Positions 27,389-36,700 of a stretch of DNA of 64,000 nucleotides are shown here, piece after piece. How positions within the stretch are numbered: the stretch's first letter is position 1; the number at the start of each line of letters is the position of its first letter. The notes beneath the pieces were generated by a model, which ran no database searches, was not told the origin of the DNA, and saw nothing but the letters and a program-made list of their open reading frames with translations. The translations under genes and the position numbers were made by a program. Origin of the DNA: Knoellia aerolata DSM 18566 (GTDB lineage Bacteria; Actinomycetota; Actinomycetes; Actinomycetales; Dermatophilaceae); the NCBI RefSeq assembly GCF_000768695.1, contig NZ_AVPL01000002.1:1-64000 (forward strand), given 5' to 3'.

Positions 27389-28555
27389 TCAGGGATGCGG
27401 CGTCGGAGGCGGCGAGGTATCGGCGGATGTGACGTTCTCGACCGCGGGTGCTCCGCGACCGATGTTCTCCGTCCATCTTTGCACCGGACCATCGACGTAG
27501 CGGTGCGCCAGGACCGTCACGGCGGCCAGCAGCCCGACAGCGAGCATGCTCCGCGACAGGTTCCCCCACTCCGACGTGTGTCGCGAGACGGCCCAGAAAA
27601 TCGGGGAGTGCCAGATGTAGATGGTGAGCGACACCGATCCGAGCGCGCGCAGCGGGCGCGAGGACAGGATGACCTTGATCGCCGAGGGCCCGGACAACTG
27701 GTTCGCCGCGACGAACAGCGCCACGGTCGCGGCCATGATCAAGCCCTGCAACTTCATGTAGTCACCGATGTCATATCGAGCGCTGGTGAAGACGACCCCC
27801 AGCATCACCAGCGACGTTGCTCCTAGGAGTGCGTGGGCATCGCGCTTCAGCGACGCGAGATGTGGGAGGAGCAGCCCAACGAGCGCGCCCCAGACGAGGC
27901 CATCGACACGCGTGGTGGTTCGCAGCGGCGCCCCGTACCAACCCTCCAGGTCGTAGCTGTGCCAGCGCCACCACGTGACGAGAAGAACGATGAGCACGAG
28001 GGCCGCGCTGACGTGGCGCCGACGAGCGCCCCACACCGCGAGCACCAGGGCAAGGACGACGTAGAACTGCATCTCCACACTGAGGTACCACAGAGGACCT
28101 AGATCGCCACGCGCCTCGAGGGGATTTGCCCGCACGTACCAGTTCCACGTGTAGGTGGCCACCCGAAGAATCGACTTCTGGGTTGCCTCCTGTGAGTTCG
28201 TGTCGCTGTCGTCGACCTCAGACATCAACGCGACAGCAAACAGCAGGACGAGAACGGAGGCAGAGATGCGCAGGATCCGTCGGGTGAACGTTCTCCAGGG
28301 ACCCGACGGTCCGTATCGCTCTCGGGCGCTCAACATGCTCCGCGTCACGAGGTATCCGCTCACCACGAGAAAGATGGTGACTGCGACATTGCCGGCGAAG
28401 AGCAAGGCGTCAAGAGGCGCGATCCGCGCGGAGTCGTCGAACGGGTACACGGTCCAACCGTGCGAGAGCACGATGAGCACGATCGCAACACCACGTAACC
28501 CGTCGAGGCTGCCGTCCCTCTGTCTCGGATCAGCCGGCGTGTTCGGTACGGGCAC
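27389..28555 (-). CDS. Acyltransferase-3 family membrane protein (first of two in tandem)
   Basis: A 388-residue integral membrane O-acyltransferase of the OafA/YrhL type with about ten helices. The N-terminus has the family motif SLDGLRGVAIVLIVLSHGW with the catalytic-type histidine; GDLGPLWYLSVEMQFYVVLAL in the middle is equally typical. Such enzymes acetylate or acylate surface sugars. The GTG at 28555 is chosen because TACGGT lies seven bases upstream; a GTG three codons earlier is possible. It follows a similar gene with a 69-base gap and lacks the SGNH domain of some relatives. Confidence 0.88.
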   Translation of the reverse strand: MPVPNTPADPRQRDGSLDGLRGVAIVLIVLSHGWTVYPFDDSARIAPLDALLFAGNVAVTIFLVVSGYLVTRSMLSARERYGPSGPWRTFTRRILRISASVLVLLFAVALMSEVDDSDTNSQEATQKSILRVATYTWNWYVRANPLEARGDLGPLWYLSVEMQFYVVLALVLAVWGARRRHVSAALVLIVLLVTWWRWHSYDLEGWYGAPLRTTTRVDGLVWGALVGLLLPHLASLKRDAHALLGATSLVMLGVVFTSARYDIGDYMKLQGLIMAATVALFVAANQLSGPSAIKVILSSRPLRALGSVSLTIYIWHSPIFWAVSRHTSEWGNLSRSMLAVGLLAAVTVLAHRYVDGPVQRWTENIGRGAPAVENVTSADTSPPPTPHP

Positions 28556-28562
28556 GGGCGCC

Positions 28563-28568
28563 ACCGTA
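28563..28568 (-). promoter_or_regulatory. Leaderless-type -10 element of the first acyltransferase
   Basis: On the minus strand TACGGT ends seven bases before the GTG at 28555. It favours this GTG over the one at 28564. Confidence 0.5.
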
Positions 28569-28624
28569 CATGAGTCCCAAGGCTCCGGATCGCGGCCGGG
28601 TGGGTGTCGAACGCTGCGGCGGCA

Positions 28625-29773
28625 TCAGGTTTCGGAGGACGAACACCCGGCACTCGGAGTGAGATCTCGGGGTCTGCTGCGGAACCGGGATGAGTCACGG
28701 AGCCAACGACGCGTCGGTTCTTCGATGAATCGTTGAGCCAGGATTGTCACCGCGACGAGGACGGCGAGCCCGACTATTGACCGGAGGGAAGGGCTCCACT
28801 CGGGCGTGTGGCGGGCGATCGTCACGAAGATGGGAACGTGCCACACAAACAAGGGCAGGGACGCGTTACCCACGGCCGTCAGCCAGCGGGTGCCCAGAAT
28901 CCTTCCCACCATGCCGAGCGGTCCACCGACCACGAGCGCGGTCACCGCAACCGTGGCGGCGACCGCGAACATCACCCCCCATATCTTGAGAAAGGACAGT
29001 GGACCGAACGAGGCGTGCAGGAGCACTAGGGCGACCATCGCTGTCGCGCTGAGCCCCAACGCGGTCGATGACCACTTTGCCCACCGGGTGAGGAACGGAA
29101 GCGTCACAGCGATCAGGGCCCCCAGCAGAAGCCCGTCGGCTCGGGTTGTCGTCAACAGCGAGGCTGTGAACCATCCGTCGTCGCCGAGCACTCGAAAGCG
29201 GTTGATCGTGATCGCAACCGTTCCCACGAGAAGGAGGGCGGCGAATCCGCGGCGAAGGCCACCGAGCAGAAGCACTGCCAGTGGAAGAACCAAGTAGACC
29301 TGCTGCTGGACACTGAGATACCAAAGGTGCCCGAGGTCCCCCCGGGCACTGAAGACGTTGTCGATCGCGTAGTAGTTCCATGTGTACGTGAGAACGTTCG
29401 CGATCGACGCCAGGGTGTCGCTCGAGCGACTGGGATCCGTCGGGTCGAACTTGTGGATCATCAGGATGGCGAGGACAAGCGGCACGAGTTGCACACCCAG
29501 ACGGAGGATTCGTCGCAGGTAGAACTTCAGAGGGTCGAGCGCCCCCCGCTCGCGCTCAGCGAGCAGACCTCGAGTCACCACATACCCGCCGACGATGAAG
29601 AAGATCACGACTGCGCCGCCCAGGAATAGACCATCGACGGCCGGAACGGCGGCAAGCGCCATGTTGGGCCAGATGAGGGAATGGTGCCCCAGGATGACCA
29701 TGATGATCGTGACGCCACGGAGGCCGTCGAGAGCGGCTACCCTGGGCCCCGTTCGGGTCCGCGTCACGTCCAT
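28625..29773 (-). CDS. Acyltransferase-3 family membrane protein (second of two in tandem)
   Basis: A 382-residue paralogue of the neighbouring acyltransferase. The family start ALDGLRGVTIIMVILGHHS and the central GDLGHLWYLSVQQQVYLVLPL are clear; about ten helices follow the usual order. It probably O-acylates a surface glycan. The ATG is preceded at seven bases by TAACGT, indicating a leaderless message. The two tandem genes are diverged, and each has its own -10-like hexamer, so they may be expressed separately. Confidence 0.88.
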   Translation of the reverse strand: MDVTRTRTGPRVAALDGLRGVTIIMVILGHHSLIWPNMALAAVPAVDGLFLGGAVVIFFIVGGYVVTRGLLAERERGALDPLKFYLRRILRLGVQLVPLVLAILMIHKFDPTDPSRSSDTLASIANVLTYTWNYYAIDNVFSARGDLGHLWYLSVQQQVYLVLPLAVLLLGGLRRGFAALLLVGTVAITINRFRVLGDDGWFTASLLTTTRADGLLLGALIAVTLPFLTRWAKWSSTALGLSATAMVALVLLHASFGPLSFLKIWGVMFAVAATVAVTALVVGGPLGMVGRILGTRWLTAVGNASLPLFVWHVPIFVTIARHTPEWSPSLRSIVGLAVLVAVTILAQRFIEEPTRRWLRDSSRFRSRPRDLTPSAGCSSSET

Positions 29774-29780
29774 GGCAGAG

Positions 29781-29786
29781 ACGTTA
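29781..29786 (-). promoter_or_regulatory. Leaderless-type -10 element of the second acyltransferase
   Basis: On the minus strand TAACGT ends seven bases before the ATG at 29773. Confidence 0.55.
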
Positions 29787-29829
29787 GCCGCTGTGCGAAT
29801 CCCCGCCCGAACGAACGAACACTGCGCAA

Positions 29830-29863
29830 CCCGCTGGTATGTTCGGCGGCACCGACCAGCGGG
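29830..29863. repeat. 9-bp inverted repeat before the 596-residue membrane protein gene
   Basis: CCCGCTGGT (29830-29838) and ACCAGCGGG (29855-29863) are perfect inverted copies separated by 16 bases. A TATGTT lies at the inner edge of the left arm. The repeat lies in the divergent gap between an acyltransferase and the next gene and could be an operator or an mRNA hairpin ahead of the ribosome binding site. Confidence 0.6.
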
Positions 29864-29874
29864 GGTGGCCGATC

Positions 29875-31665
29875 ATGCGGGGTCGACTGTTCCACGGGCG
29901 CCGGGACATGCGCTTCCGGGATGCCTCGGAGATGGACCGGCGATGGGGTGGGCCTACGGTGCTGCCTGTGCTGTTCTCCATCGTCGTCGCGGTGGTCATC
30001 CTTGGTCCGGCACTGGGGCGGGGCGTCGTCCTCGCCTACGACATGGTCTGGTCGCCCGACGCACGACTGACGCCCTTCGCCACGGGCATCGGAACGCCGG
30101 CACCGCGGGCCGTTCCGAGTGACGCTCTGGCCTGGCTCGCCGGCCTCGTGCTCACCCCGGCCCTGGCACAGAAGTTCATGCTCGTCGCCGTCCTGGTGGT
30201 GGCGTCCACGGGGGTCGTGGCGCTGCTGCGCCACGTGGTGCCGGATGCCGGGCCGGTCGCGTGCTCTCTTGCCGCGTTGGCAGGGGTCTGGAACCCCTTC
30301 GTCTCGGAACACCTCGTCGTAGGGCAATGGACGGTTCTGCTCGGCTATGCCCTTCTTCCCTGGGCGCTGCGGGCCGCGCACAGATCGGTGCTGGGAGGGG
30401 AGGGTCGGCACGAACTCGTCCTCGTCCTGGGGGCCGCGGGTTTGGGGGGAGTCAACACGGTGCTCCTTGTTGCCGCCGGCGGGTGCGCGGTGCTTCTCGC
30501 CGCGCTGGCCACGGACGTACGACGGTCAGCCGCGTCCCTGGTGCTGGCGAGCGTGACAGTGGCCGCGGTGTCCGCGGTCTGGGCCCTCCCGGCGCTCGCA
30601 GCAGGGGCGGGCGTCAGTTCGGGCGGGGTGTCGGCCTTCACGCCCACCGCCGACACCCCGCTGGGCGTGTGGGGCTCCCTCGTCAGCGGGGGTGGGTTCT
30701 GGAACGCCGCCGCCCACCCCGTCCAGCGTGATGTCCCGCTGGTCGCGCTGACCGCTGGGCTCCTGTCCGTCGCGGCGTTCGTCGGCTTCGGTGTCGCCCT
30801 GCGCCGGACCCGTCACGGGCTGCTCATGGCCCCGGTCATCGTCGGCGTCGGCGTCGTCGCTCTGAGCGTGCTGCCCTTCACGGGTGGCGTCTGGGCCTGG
30901 CTCGTCACCGACGTGCCCGGTGGTGGCGCGCTCCGCGACAGTCACAAGTTCCTCGCTGCGTGGGTGGTCGCGACGTCGGTCGGTGTCGGGGTGATGGTCG
31001 ACGGGGTGAGGCGTCGCGCGGACTCCGCCCTGGCTGGGGTCGTCAGCGTCGTGGTGCTGGGACTCGTGGTGCTGCTCTCGTCCCACATCGCCTGGGGAGT
31101 CGGGGGCAGGCTCGACGCGGTGCAGGTGCCCCAGGGCTACCGGACGGCCGCTGCCGACCTCACGGCCCTGCCTCGCGGAGAGGTCGGGCTGCTCCCCTGG
31201 AACCAGTACCGGCGGTACGAGTGGAACGCCTCGCGGATCTCGCTCACCCTGGCTCCGCGCATCGTCGGCCAGCGGGTGCTCTTCGACGACTCCCTCCCGC
31301 TGCGCTCTGGCGTCGTCGACGGCGAGGATCCGCGTGCGGCTGCCGTGTCCCAGCGCATCTCGGAGGGGATTGCACCCGTGGACGCCGTGAGGGCGGCGGG
31401 TGTCAGATACGTCGCCGCCGAGCTCCGGACGAGGCTGCCGGTGGACCAGGCGGGGGTGCGGGCCTCGGGGCGCGTCGTCGTGGACCGCCCGGATCTCCTC
31501 GTCGTGGAGGTCGACGACGGTGCTGCCGGGCAGGCACCGGAGGCGTCGTGGAATGTCGTCGGATGGACGGTCACGCTGCTGACGATGTCGCTGCTGGCGC
31601 TCAGTGCTGCCGTGTCACGGAAGTCCCGGAGGTTACTGGCCAGTCTGCTACGCTCACCGCCATGA
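29875..31665 (+). CDS. Polytopic membrane protein, probable glycan assembly (GT-C-like)
   Basis: A 596-residue protein with about 11-12 helices over residues 20-420 and a soluble domain of about 140 residues (LPWNQYRRYEWNASRISLTLAPR onward in pattern) before a last helix. The soluble part resembles the extracytoplasmic portion of AftD-like proteins by eye. Rv0226c of M. tuberculosis is a possible counterpart, judged from gene neighbourhood only. The start is taken at ATG 29875 with GGGGGTGG just upstream; several other in-frame ATGs are possible. Its stop overlaps the ATG of the following 48-codon gene (ATGA). Confidence 0.6.
   Translation: MRGRLFHGRRDMRFRDASEMDRRWGGPTVLPVLFSIVVAVVILGPALGRGVVLAYDMVWSPDARLTPFATGIGTPAPRAVPSDALAWLAGLVLTPALAQKFMLVAVLVVASTGVVALLRHVVPDAGPVACSLAALAGVWNPFVSEHLVVGQWTVLLGYALLPWALRAAHRSVLGGEGRHELVLVLGAAGLGGVNTVLLVAAGGCAVLLAALATDVRRSAASLVLASVTVAAVSAVWALPALAAGAGVSSGGVSAFTPTADTPLGVWGSLVSGGGFWNAAAHPVQRDVPLVALTAGLLSVAAFVGFGVALRRTRHGLLMAPVIVGVGVVALSVLPFTGGVWAWLVTDVPGGGALRDSHKFLAAWVVATSVGVGVMVDGVRRRADSALAGVVSVVVLGLVVLLSSHIAWGVGGRLDAVQVPQGYRTAAADLTALPRGEVGLLPWNQYRRYEWNASRISLTLAPRIVGQRVLFDDSLPLRSGVVDGEDPRAAAVSQRISEGIAPVDAVRAAGVRYVAAELRTRLPVDQAGVRASGRVVVDRPDLLVVEVDDGAAGQAPEASWNVVGWTVTLLTMSLLALSAAVSRKSRRLLASLLRSPP
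31649..31654 (+). promoter_or_regulatory. -10-like hexamer before the 48-codon gene
   Basis: TACGCT ends seven bases before the ATG at 31662, inside the end of the upstream gene. It could give the small gene its own leaderless message. Confidence 0.45.
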
Positions 31666-31808
31666 CATCCTCGGTCGCCGCCATCGCCGCCACGCTTGGT
31701 GGCGCTCTCCTGGCACTCGTTGCCGTCATCGGCGGCGTCTCGGCGATCGCTCCCACCGCGAACTCGCCCGCCAAGAGCGAGCAGGTCGTCCTGTACGACG
31801 CTCCCTGA
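31662..31808 (+). CDS. DUF2613-like small membrane peptide (48 residues)
   Basis: The 48-residue product has one long hydrophobic segment (about residues 4-30, Ala/Gly/Val-rich), then a short polar tail ending QVVLYDAP. Size, single N-terminal helix and the tyrosine near the end recall DUF2613 peptides, which in mycobacteria are encoded beside aftD (Rv0236A next to Rv0236c). Here an AftD-like gene lies 2 kb away, which supports the idea. The ATG overlaps the stop of the previous gene and has its own -10-like hexamer. The gene is too short for many annotation pipelines. Confidence 0.6.
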   Translation: MTSSVAAIAATLGGALLALVAVIGGVSAIAPTANSPAKSEQVVLYDAP

Positions 31809-31830
31809 TCGGAGTCGTCCGGACATGTCC

Positions 31831-31865
31831 TCGAGACCGGTGCCGCTGGCGGCTTCCGGTCTCGA
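31831..31865. terminator. Bidirectional hairpin between convergent genes
   Basis: TCGAGACCGG (31831-31840) pairs with CCGGTCTCGA (31856-31865), and GCCG/CGGC inside extend the stem. It lies midway between the stops of the 48-codon gene and the GT4 gene. There is no T-tract, as is common in high-GC Actinobacteria. Confidence 0.75.
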
Positions 31866-31872
31866 CGCGTTG

Positions 31873-32985
31873 TCAGCCCTGACCGCGACCGCTGGCGGCC
31901 AGCAGGGTCGCTTCCCAGCGGTCCACGGTTTCGTCCCAGTGGAACTTGCTGACCCACGTCGTCACCTCGTCGCTCATCCGGCCACGCAGCTCGGCGTCGG
32001 TGAGGACTGACCTCAGGGCGCGGGTGAAGTCGTCCAGCCCGTGGTCGACGAGCAGCCCGGTTCGACCGTGGACGATCGAGTTCGTCGGACCCCCGGCCTC
32101 GCTGAAGGCGACGGTGGGCGTGCCGTGCACCCCGGCCTCGACGACGACCAGACCCCATCCCTCCTTGAGGCTCGGGAGTGCGTGCACCCATGCCCGGGCG
32201 AGCAGCTGGTGCTTCTCTGCCTCGGACACGTGACCGTGGAAACGGACGGTCTCGCCCAGGTCCAGCTGGTGGGCCCGCTCCACGAGGTGGTGCTCCCACC
32301 ACCCTGAACCGACGACGTCGAGCGTCAGGTCCGGCATCTCGCCCAGCAGGGCCGAGACCGCCTCGAGGACGAGCTCCACCCGCTTGTGCGGGACGAGACG
32401 CCCCAGGACCACGATCGACGGGTTCGCCGATCGTCGGGTTCCGTCCAGGGGTGTCGAGTCGGTCCCGTTGTGGATCACCTCGATGCTCGAGGTATCGACA
32501 CCCAGGCCACTGAGCTCCTGCCGTGTCGAGTCACTGACGGCGACGTAGGGCGTCCTCCGGTACACGCGCGGGGCGAGTCGCGACTCGAGCCACCATCCCA
32601 ACGTGGACAGGCGCGGACCGAAGACGACGGGCCACTGTTCCTTGTGCACGTGGTGGACGAGGTTGACGACCGGTCGCCGCCCGCTCAGCGGCGTGAGGTA
32701 CGGCACGCCGTTCTGGACGTCGACGACCACGTCCGCGTCATCCCGCCGCAGAACGTTCTCGACCAGCGCGAGCGGGTAGATGCCCAGACGCCCGCCGCGA
32801 CGCACGTACCGGACGCCGTTGACGTGCTCGTCCCGCAGGGCGCCGGGGTAGGCCGCGGTGCGAATGGTGACCTGGTGTCCGCGCGTTGCCAGACCCTCAG
32901 CGACGGTCACGAGGTACTTCTCCGCACCACCGGCTTCGGGGTGTCCCATGTCCCGCCAGTTGAGCATGAGGACGCGCAGCGTCAT
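31873..32985 (-). CDS. GT4 family glycosyltransferase
   Basis: A 370-residue retaining glycosyltransferase with two Rossmann domains. The N-terminal loop HPEAGGAEKYL, the central IVVLGRLVPHKRVELVL and the C-terminal EGWGLVVVEAGVHGTPTVAF (the E-x7-E motif) are clear GT4 marks. It would act on the cytoplasmic face, using a nucleotide sugar. AGGTGA eight bases before the ATG is a good ribosome binding site. It is divergent from a methyltransferase gene with which mycobacterial Rv0224c/Rv0225 offer a similar pairing from memory. Confidence 0.88.
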   Translation of the reverse strand: MTLRVLMLNWRDMGHPEAGGAEKYLVTVAEGLATRGHQVTIRTAAYPGALRDEHVNGVRYVRRGGRLGIYPLALVENVLRRDDADVVVDVQNGVPYLTPLSGRRPVVNLVHHVHKEQWPVVFGPRLSTLGWWLESRLAPRVYRRTPYVAVSDSTRQELSGLGVDTSSIEVIHNGTDSTPLDGTRRSANPSIVVLGRLVPHKRVELVLEAVSALLGEMPDLTLDVVGSGWWEHHLVERAHQLDLGETVRFHGHVSEAEKHQLLARAWVHALPSLKEGWGLVVVEAGVHGTPTVAFSEAGGPTNSIVHGRTGLLVDHGLDDFTRALRSVLTDAELRGRMSDEVTTWVSKFHWDETVDRWEATLLAASGRGQG

Positions 32986-33044
32986 GAATGATCACCTCAC
33001 GTCGGGATCCGGTTGCGGCGCCGCGCGGCACAGCGCGGGATGGT

Positions 33045-33050
33045 TAGATT
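33045..33050 (+). promoter_or_regulatory. Leaderless-type -10 element of the methyltransferase-AftD unit
   Basis: TAGATT ends six bases before the ATG at 33057. Confidence 0.55.
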
Positions 33051-33056
33051 CGCGGC

Positions 33057-33791
33057 ATGCGACGCGCGCCGGCCACGAGGTACCGCACAGTAGCAAGGTC
33101 GGCACAGCTCTTCCGTTCCTTCCTCGTGGAGCAGACGGACCCTGAGCGTTTCTACACCGACCTCGCGAACGACACGATCGCCCTGATCAGCCGACACGAG
33201 GCGCTGCGAGGCCGAACCGTGCTGGACGTCGGCGCCGGACAGGAGCAGTTCGGCCGTCGGTTCGTCGAGCAGGGGGCTCGCTACCTTGCGGTGGATCTCG
33301 CACGGGAATCCTTGGTGCCCGGGCCGGCGAGCGGCGCCGTCGTCGGCCGGGGCGAGCAGCTTCCCTTCCGTGATGGCTTCGCCGACGTCGTCATGGCCAA
33401 CAACGTCATGGAGCACGTGCCCCGACCGGGCGCGGTCGCCGACGAGATGCTGCGCGTCGTCAGGCCCGGTGGGCTGCTCTTCATCTCCTACACCGCGTGG
33501 GCGTCGCCGTGGGGGGGGCATGAGACGTCGCCCTGGCACCTGCTCGGTGGCGCGTATGCCGGCAGGCGCTATGAGCAGACCCACGGACACCCGCCCAAGA
33601 ACGTCTACGGCGAGTCGATGTTCCCGACGACCGTGGCCGGAGGCCTCCGCTGGGCGCGGGCGCAGAAGGGCGCGTCGTTGGTCGAGGCGGCGCCCCGCTA
33701 CCACCCGCACTGGGCGGACAGCGTGCTCCACGTCCCGCTCGTGCGCGAGGTGCTGTCGTGGAACCTCATGATGGTGCTCCGCCGAGCGTGA
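33057..33791 (+). CDS. Class I SAM-dependent methyltransferase
   Basis: A 244-residue protein. VLDVGAGQEQFGRRF binds SAM, the post-II motif is DGFADVVMANNVMEHVPRPG, and VVRPGGLLFISYTAWASPWGGHE continues the Methyltransf_11 fold. The last third (HGHPPKNVYGESMFPTT) is less common and may bind the substrate. Its GTGA overlap with the AftD-like gene suggests that both act on the same glycan. The substrate is unknown. Rv0224c is a possible mycobacterial relative. Confidence 0.82.
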   Translation: MRRAPATRYRTVARSAQLFRSFLVEQTDPERFYTDLANDTIALISRHEALRGRTVLDVGAGQEQFGRRFVEQGARYLAVDLARESLVPGPASGAVVGRGEQLPFRDGFADVVMANNVMEHVPRPGAVADEMLRVVRPGGLLFISYTAWASPWGGHETSPWHLLGGAYAGRRYEQTHGHPPKNVYGESMFPTTVAGGLRWARAQKGASLVEAAPRYHPHWADSVLHVPLVREVLSWNLMMVLRRA

Positions 33792-36700
33792 GGTCCTTCC
33801 GCCGGCTCGACGGCGTCGTCTGGGCAGGTCTGTTCGTCGTGTGGACCGTGGCCTGGTCGGTGCCCCTGGGTCGCATCGCCGCCGACACGAAGAACGACCT
33901 CTACGTCGACCCGTGGGGCTTCCTCGCCCGCACCCTGCACGCCTGGGACCCCCAGGTGACCTGGGGGGGAATCCAGAACCAGGCCTATGGCTACCTCTTC
34001 CCCATGGGGCCGTTCTTCGGGATCGGCTCCGAGCTCTTCCCCATGTGGGTGGTGCAGCGCCTGTGGTGGATGACGCTGCTGACCGCCGGCTTCGTCGCCA
34101 TGATCGGGCTGCTCGGCGCCCTCGAGATCGGGACGCGACGAACTCGCGTCGTCGCTGCGCTGGCGTACGTGCTCGCACCGCGCGTCGTCAGCACCATCGG
34201 TGTGCTGTCGTCCGAGGCCCATCCCCAGCTGCTCGCGCCGGCCGTCCTCTGGCCCCTGGTCCTCGTCGACCGGGGGCGGCTCGGTGCCCGCCGAGGCGCT
34301 GCCCTGAGCGGACTGGCCGTCCTGCTCTGCGGCGGGGTCAACGCCACCGCGACCGCCTTCGCCGTTCTCCCGGCGGGGCTGTGGCTGCTCACCCGCACCG
34401 CCTGGTGGCGACGCTCGGTGACGTGGTGGTGGGGCCTGGCCGTTTTCGCGACGACGGCCTGGTGGGTCGTCCCGCTGCTGGTCATGGGGAGGTACTCCCC
34501 GCCGTTCCTCGACTGGATCGAGAACGCGCGCGCCGTGTCCGCCCAGGTCGGGGCCCTCGATGTGCTGCGCGGAACCACGCACTGGCTTGCCCACGTCGCC
34601 ACCCAGGGCGGCCCCTGGTGGCCGGCCGGCTACCAGCTCGTGACTTCCCCTGCCCTCACGGTCGCCACGGCTGCCCTCATGTCGGCGGGTCTGGCCGGCC
34701 TCGCCGCCCGGGCGATGCCTCACCGCACCTTCCTCCTCAGCACCCTGCTCGTCGGGGTGCTCGCCATCTCGCTGCCGCACGACGGGCCTCTGGCGTCACC
34801 GCTGGCCACCCAGACGCAGGCGCTCCTCGACGGTCCGCTGGCCCCGCTTCGCAACGTGCACAAGGCCGACCTCCTCGTACGACTCCCGCTGGCCCTGGGG
34901 CTCGCACACCTGCTCGGCCTGGTCGCAGCCTGGCGTCCGGCGCGCGCATGGGCGCGCCTGGCCGTGCTGGGCACGGCAGCGCTCGTGACCGTCGGTGCCG
35001 CGGCACCCGCCTTCAGCGGTGCCATCGCGGCGCGGGGGAGCGTCGACGCCCTGCCCCAGCACTGGAGGGACGCCGGGGCGTGGCTGGACGCCTCCGGAGG
35101 TGGACGCGCACTGATCGTGCCCGCGGCGAACTTCGCCGAGTACACCTGGGGCCGACCGCTCGACGAACCTCTCCGGCCACTGTCCGCGGGCCCGTATGCC
35201 GTTCGCGACGGGGTGCCGCTCGCGCCTGCGGGGACGATCCGCCTGCTGGACGAGATCGAGCGGCGGCTCCAGACCGGCCGTGCGCTCGGTGGTGCCACAC
35301 AAGTGCTGCGGGGCGCGGGCGTGCGCTACCTCGTGGTCCGCAACGACCTCAGCATCTCGGACAGCGGCCAGCCGCCCGTGGCGTTCGCGAGGTCAGCCAT
35401 CCAACAGAGCCCTGATGCCCGGTTCGTCAGGGGCTTCGGGCCCTCTCAGCTCAACCTCGCCGGCGAGCGCGTGTTCCAGCTCGAGGTCTTCGAGCTCGAC
35501 GGCGAGGTCGCGCCGGAGCTCGCGCTGTGGGCGACGGCAGGCGTGGTGGGGTCGACCGGTGCGTCGGAGGATCTTGCGCGACTGGCGGAGGCCGGACTCG
35601 ACGGACCCGTCATCTTCGACGGTGACCGCACGCCCTCGGTGCAACCGACACGCGTCGTGGCCACCGACGGCTTCCGGGCTCGCACGCGGTGGTTCGGCGC
35701 TCCTCGCGGACAGGACGTGTCCCCGACCCTGGCGGGCGACGAGGTGGCGGGCGCTCCGGACTACCTTCCCTGGCCGGAGCCCGGTAGACGCTCGGTCGTC
35801 TCGTACGAGGGGATCACCGACCTCGCCGCGTCGACGTCGATCGCCGACGAGTTCGGCTTCGCGGGACTGCAGCCCGCCCACCGCGCGTTCGCCGCCCTCG
35901 ACGGCGAGGAGCGCACGGCCTGGGTCACCTTGGGCGACCCCCGCCCTCGACTGACGCTCTCGTTGCCCGGACCCGCCGACGTCCGCGAGGTGTCGATCCA
36001 GCCGTATGCCGACCGGGTGCGCTTCGGCGACGGGCTCGGTGTGGCCACCCGGGTCAGCGTGACCACGGACGGGGGCGAGGTGCGAGCCACCCTCGCGCCG
36101 ACGGAGCCGACGACGATCACCTTGCCGGCGGGGGCCACGACCTCGCTGGTGGTCGAAATCCTCGACACCACCCGCGGCGCCCCGAGGGAGACCGCGACCG
36201 GGCTCGCGGAGGTGCGCATCCCGGGCGTCAGTCCCGTCGAGGTGGTGCGCACCCCCGCGACCGACCGGCCCGCGACGACCGTGGTGTTGGGCGGCGGTGT
36301 GCCCGGCAAGGACGGATGTTCTGCTCCCACCCGGGAGTCGAATGGGGTGACGTGCTTCGCCGGTCAGCTCGTGGACCCGGAGGCGACCGGCGACATGGTG
36401 CGCGACGTCTCAGGGGTGGTGTCGGGGCCGGCCACCGTCGCAGGCACGCTCGCGGTCAACCCGCTCATGCCGCCGCAACGGCTGCTCGACGTCCCGGGGA
36501 CCACCGTGAGTGCGAGCAGTCTGCGCGGGTACGCCCCGGCGTCGTTGCCGGTCGCTGTCGTCGACGGGGACCCGCGCACCGCGTGGAGCCCTTCGGGTGA
36601 CGACGAGGCGCCCTCACTCACCCTCGAGCTCGACCAGGCGGTGACGGTCGCCGACCTCCGACTGCAGACGCGTCGGGAGTGGGCCGAGAAGGAGTCCCCG

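Noticed and set aside
33005-33056. A rho-independent terminator or operator in the GC-rich gap between the GT4 gene and the methyltransferase
   Set aside because: Short GC-rich self-complementary pieces (GGCGCC, GCGCGG) occur, but no stem longer than expected for such composition.
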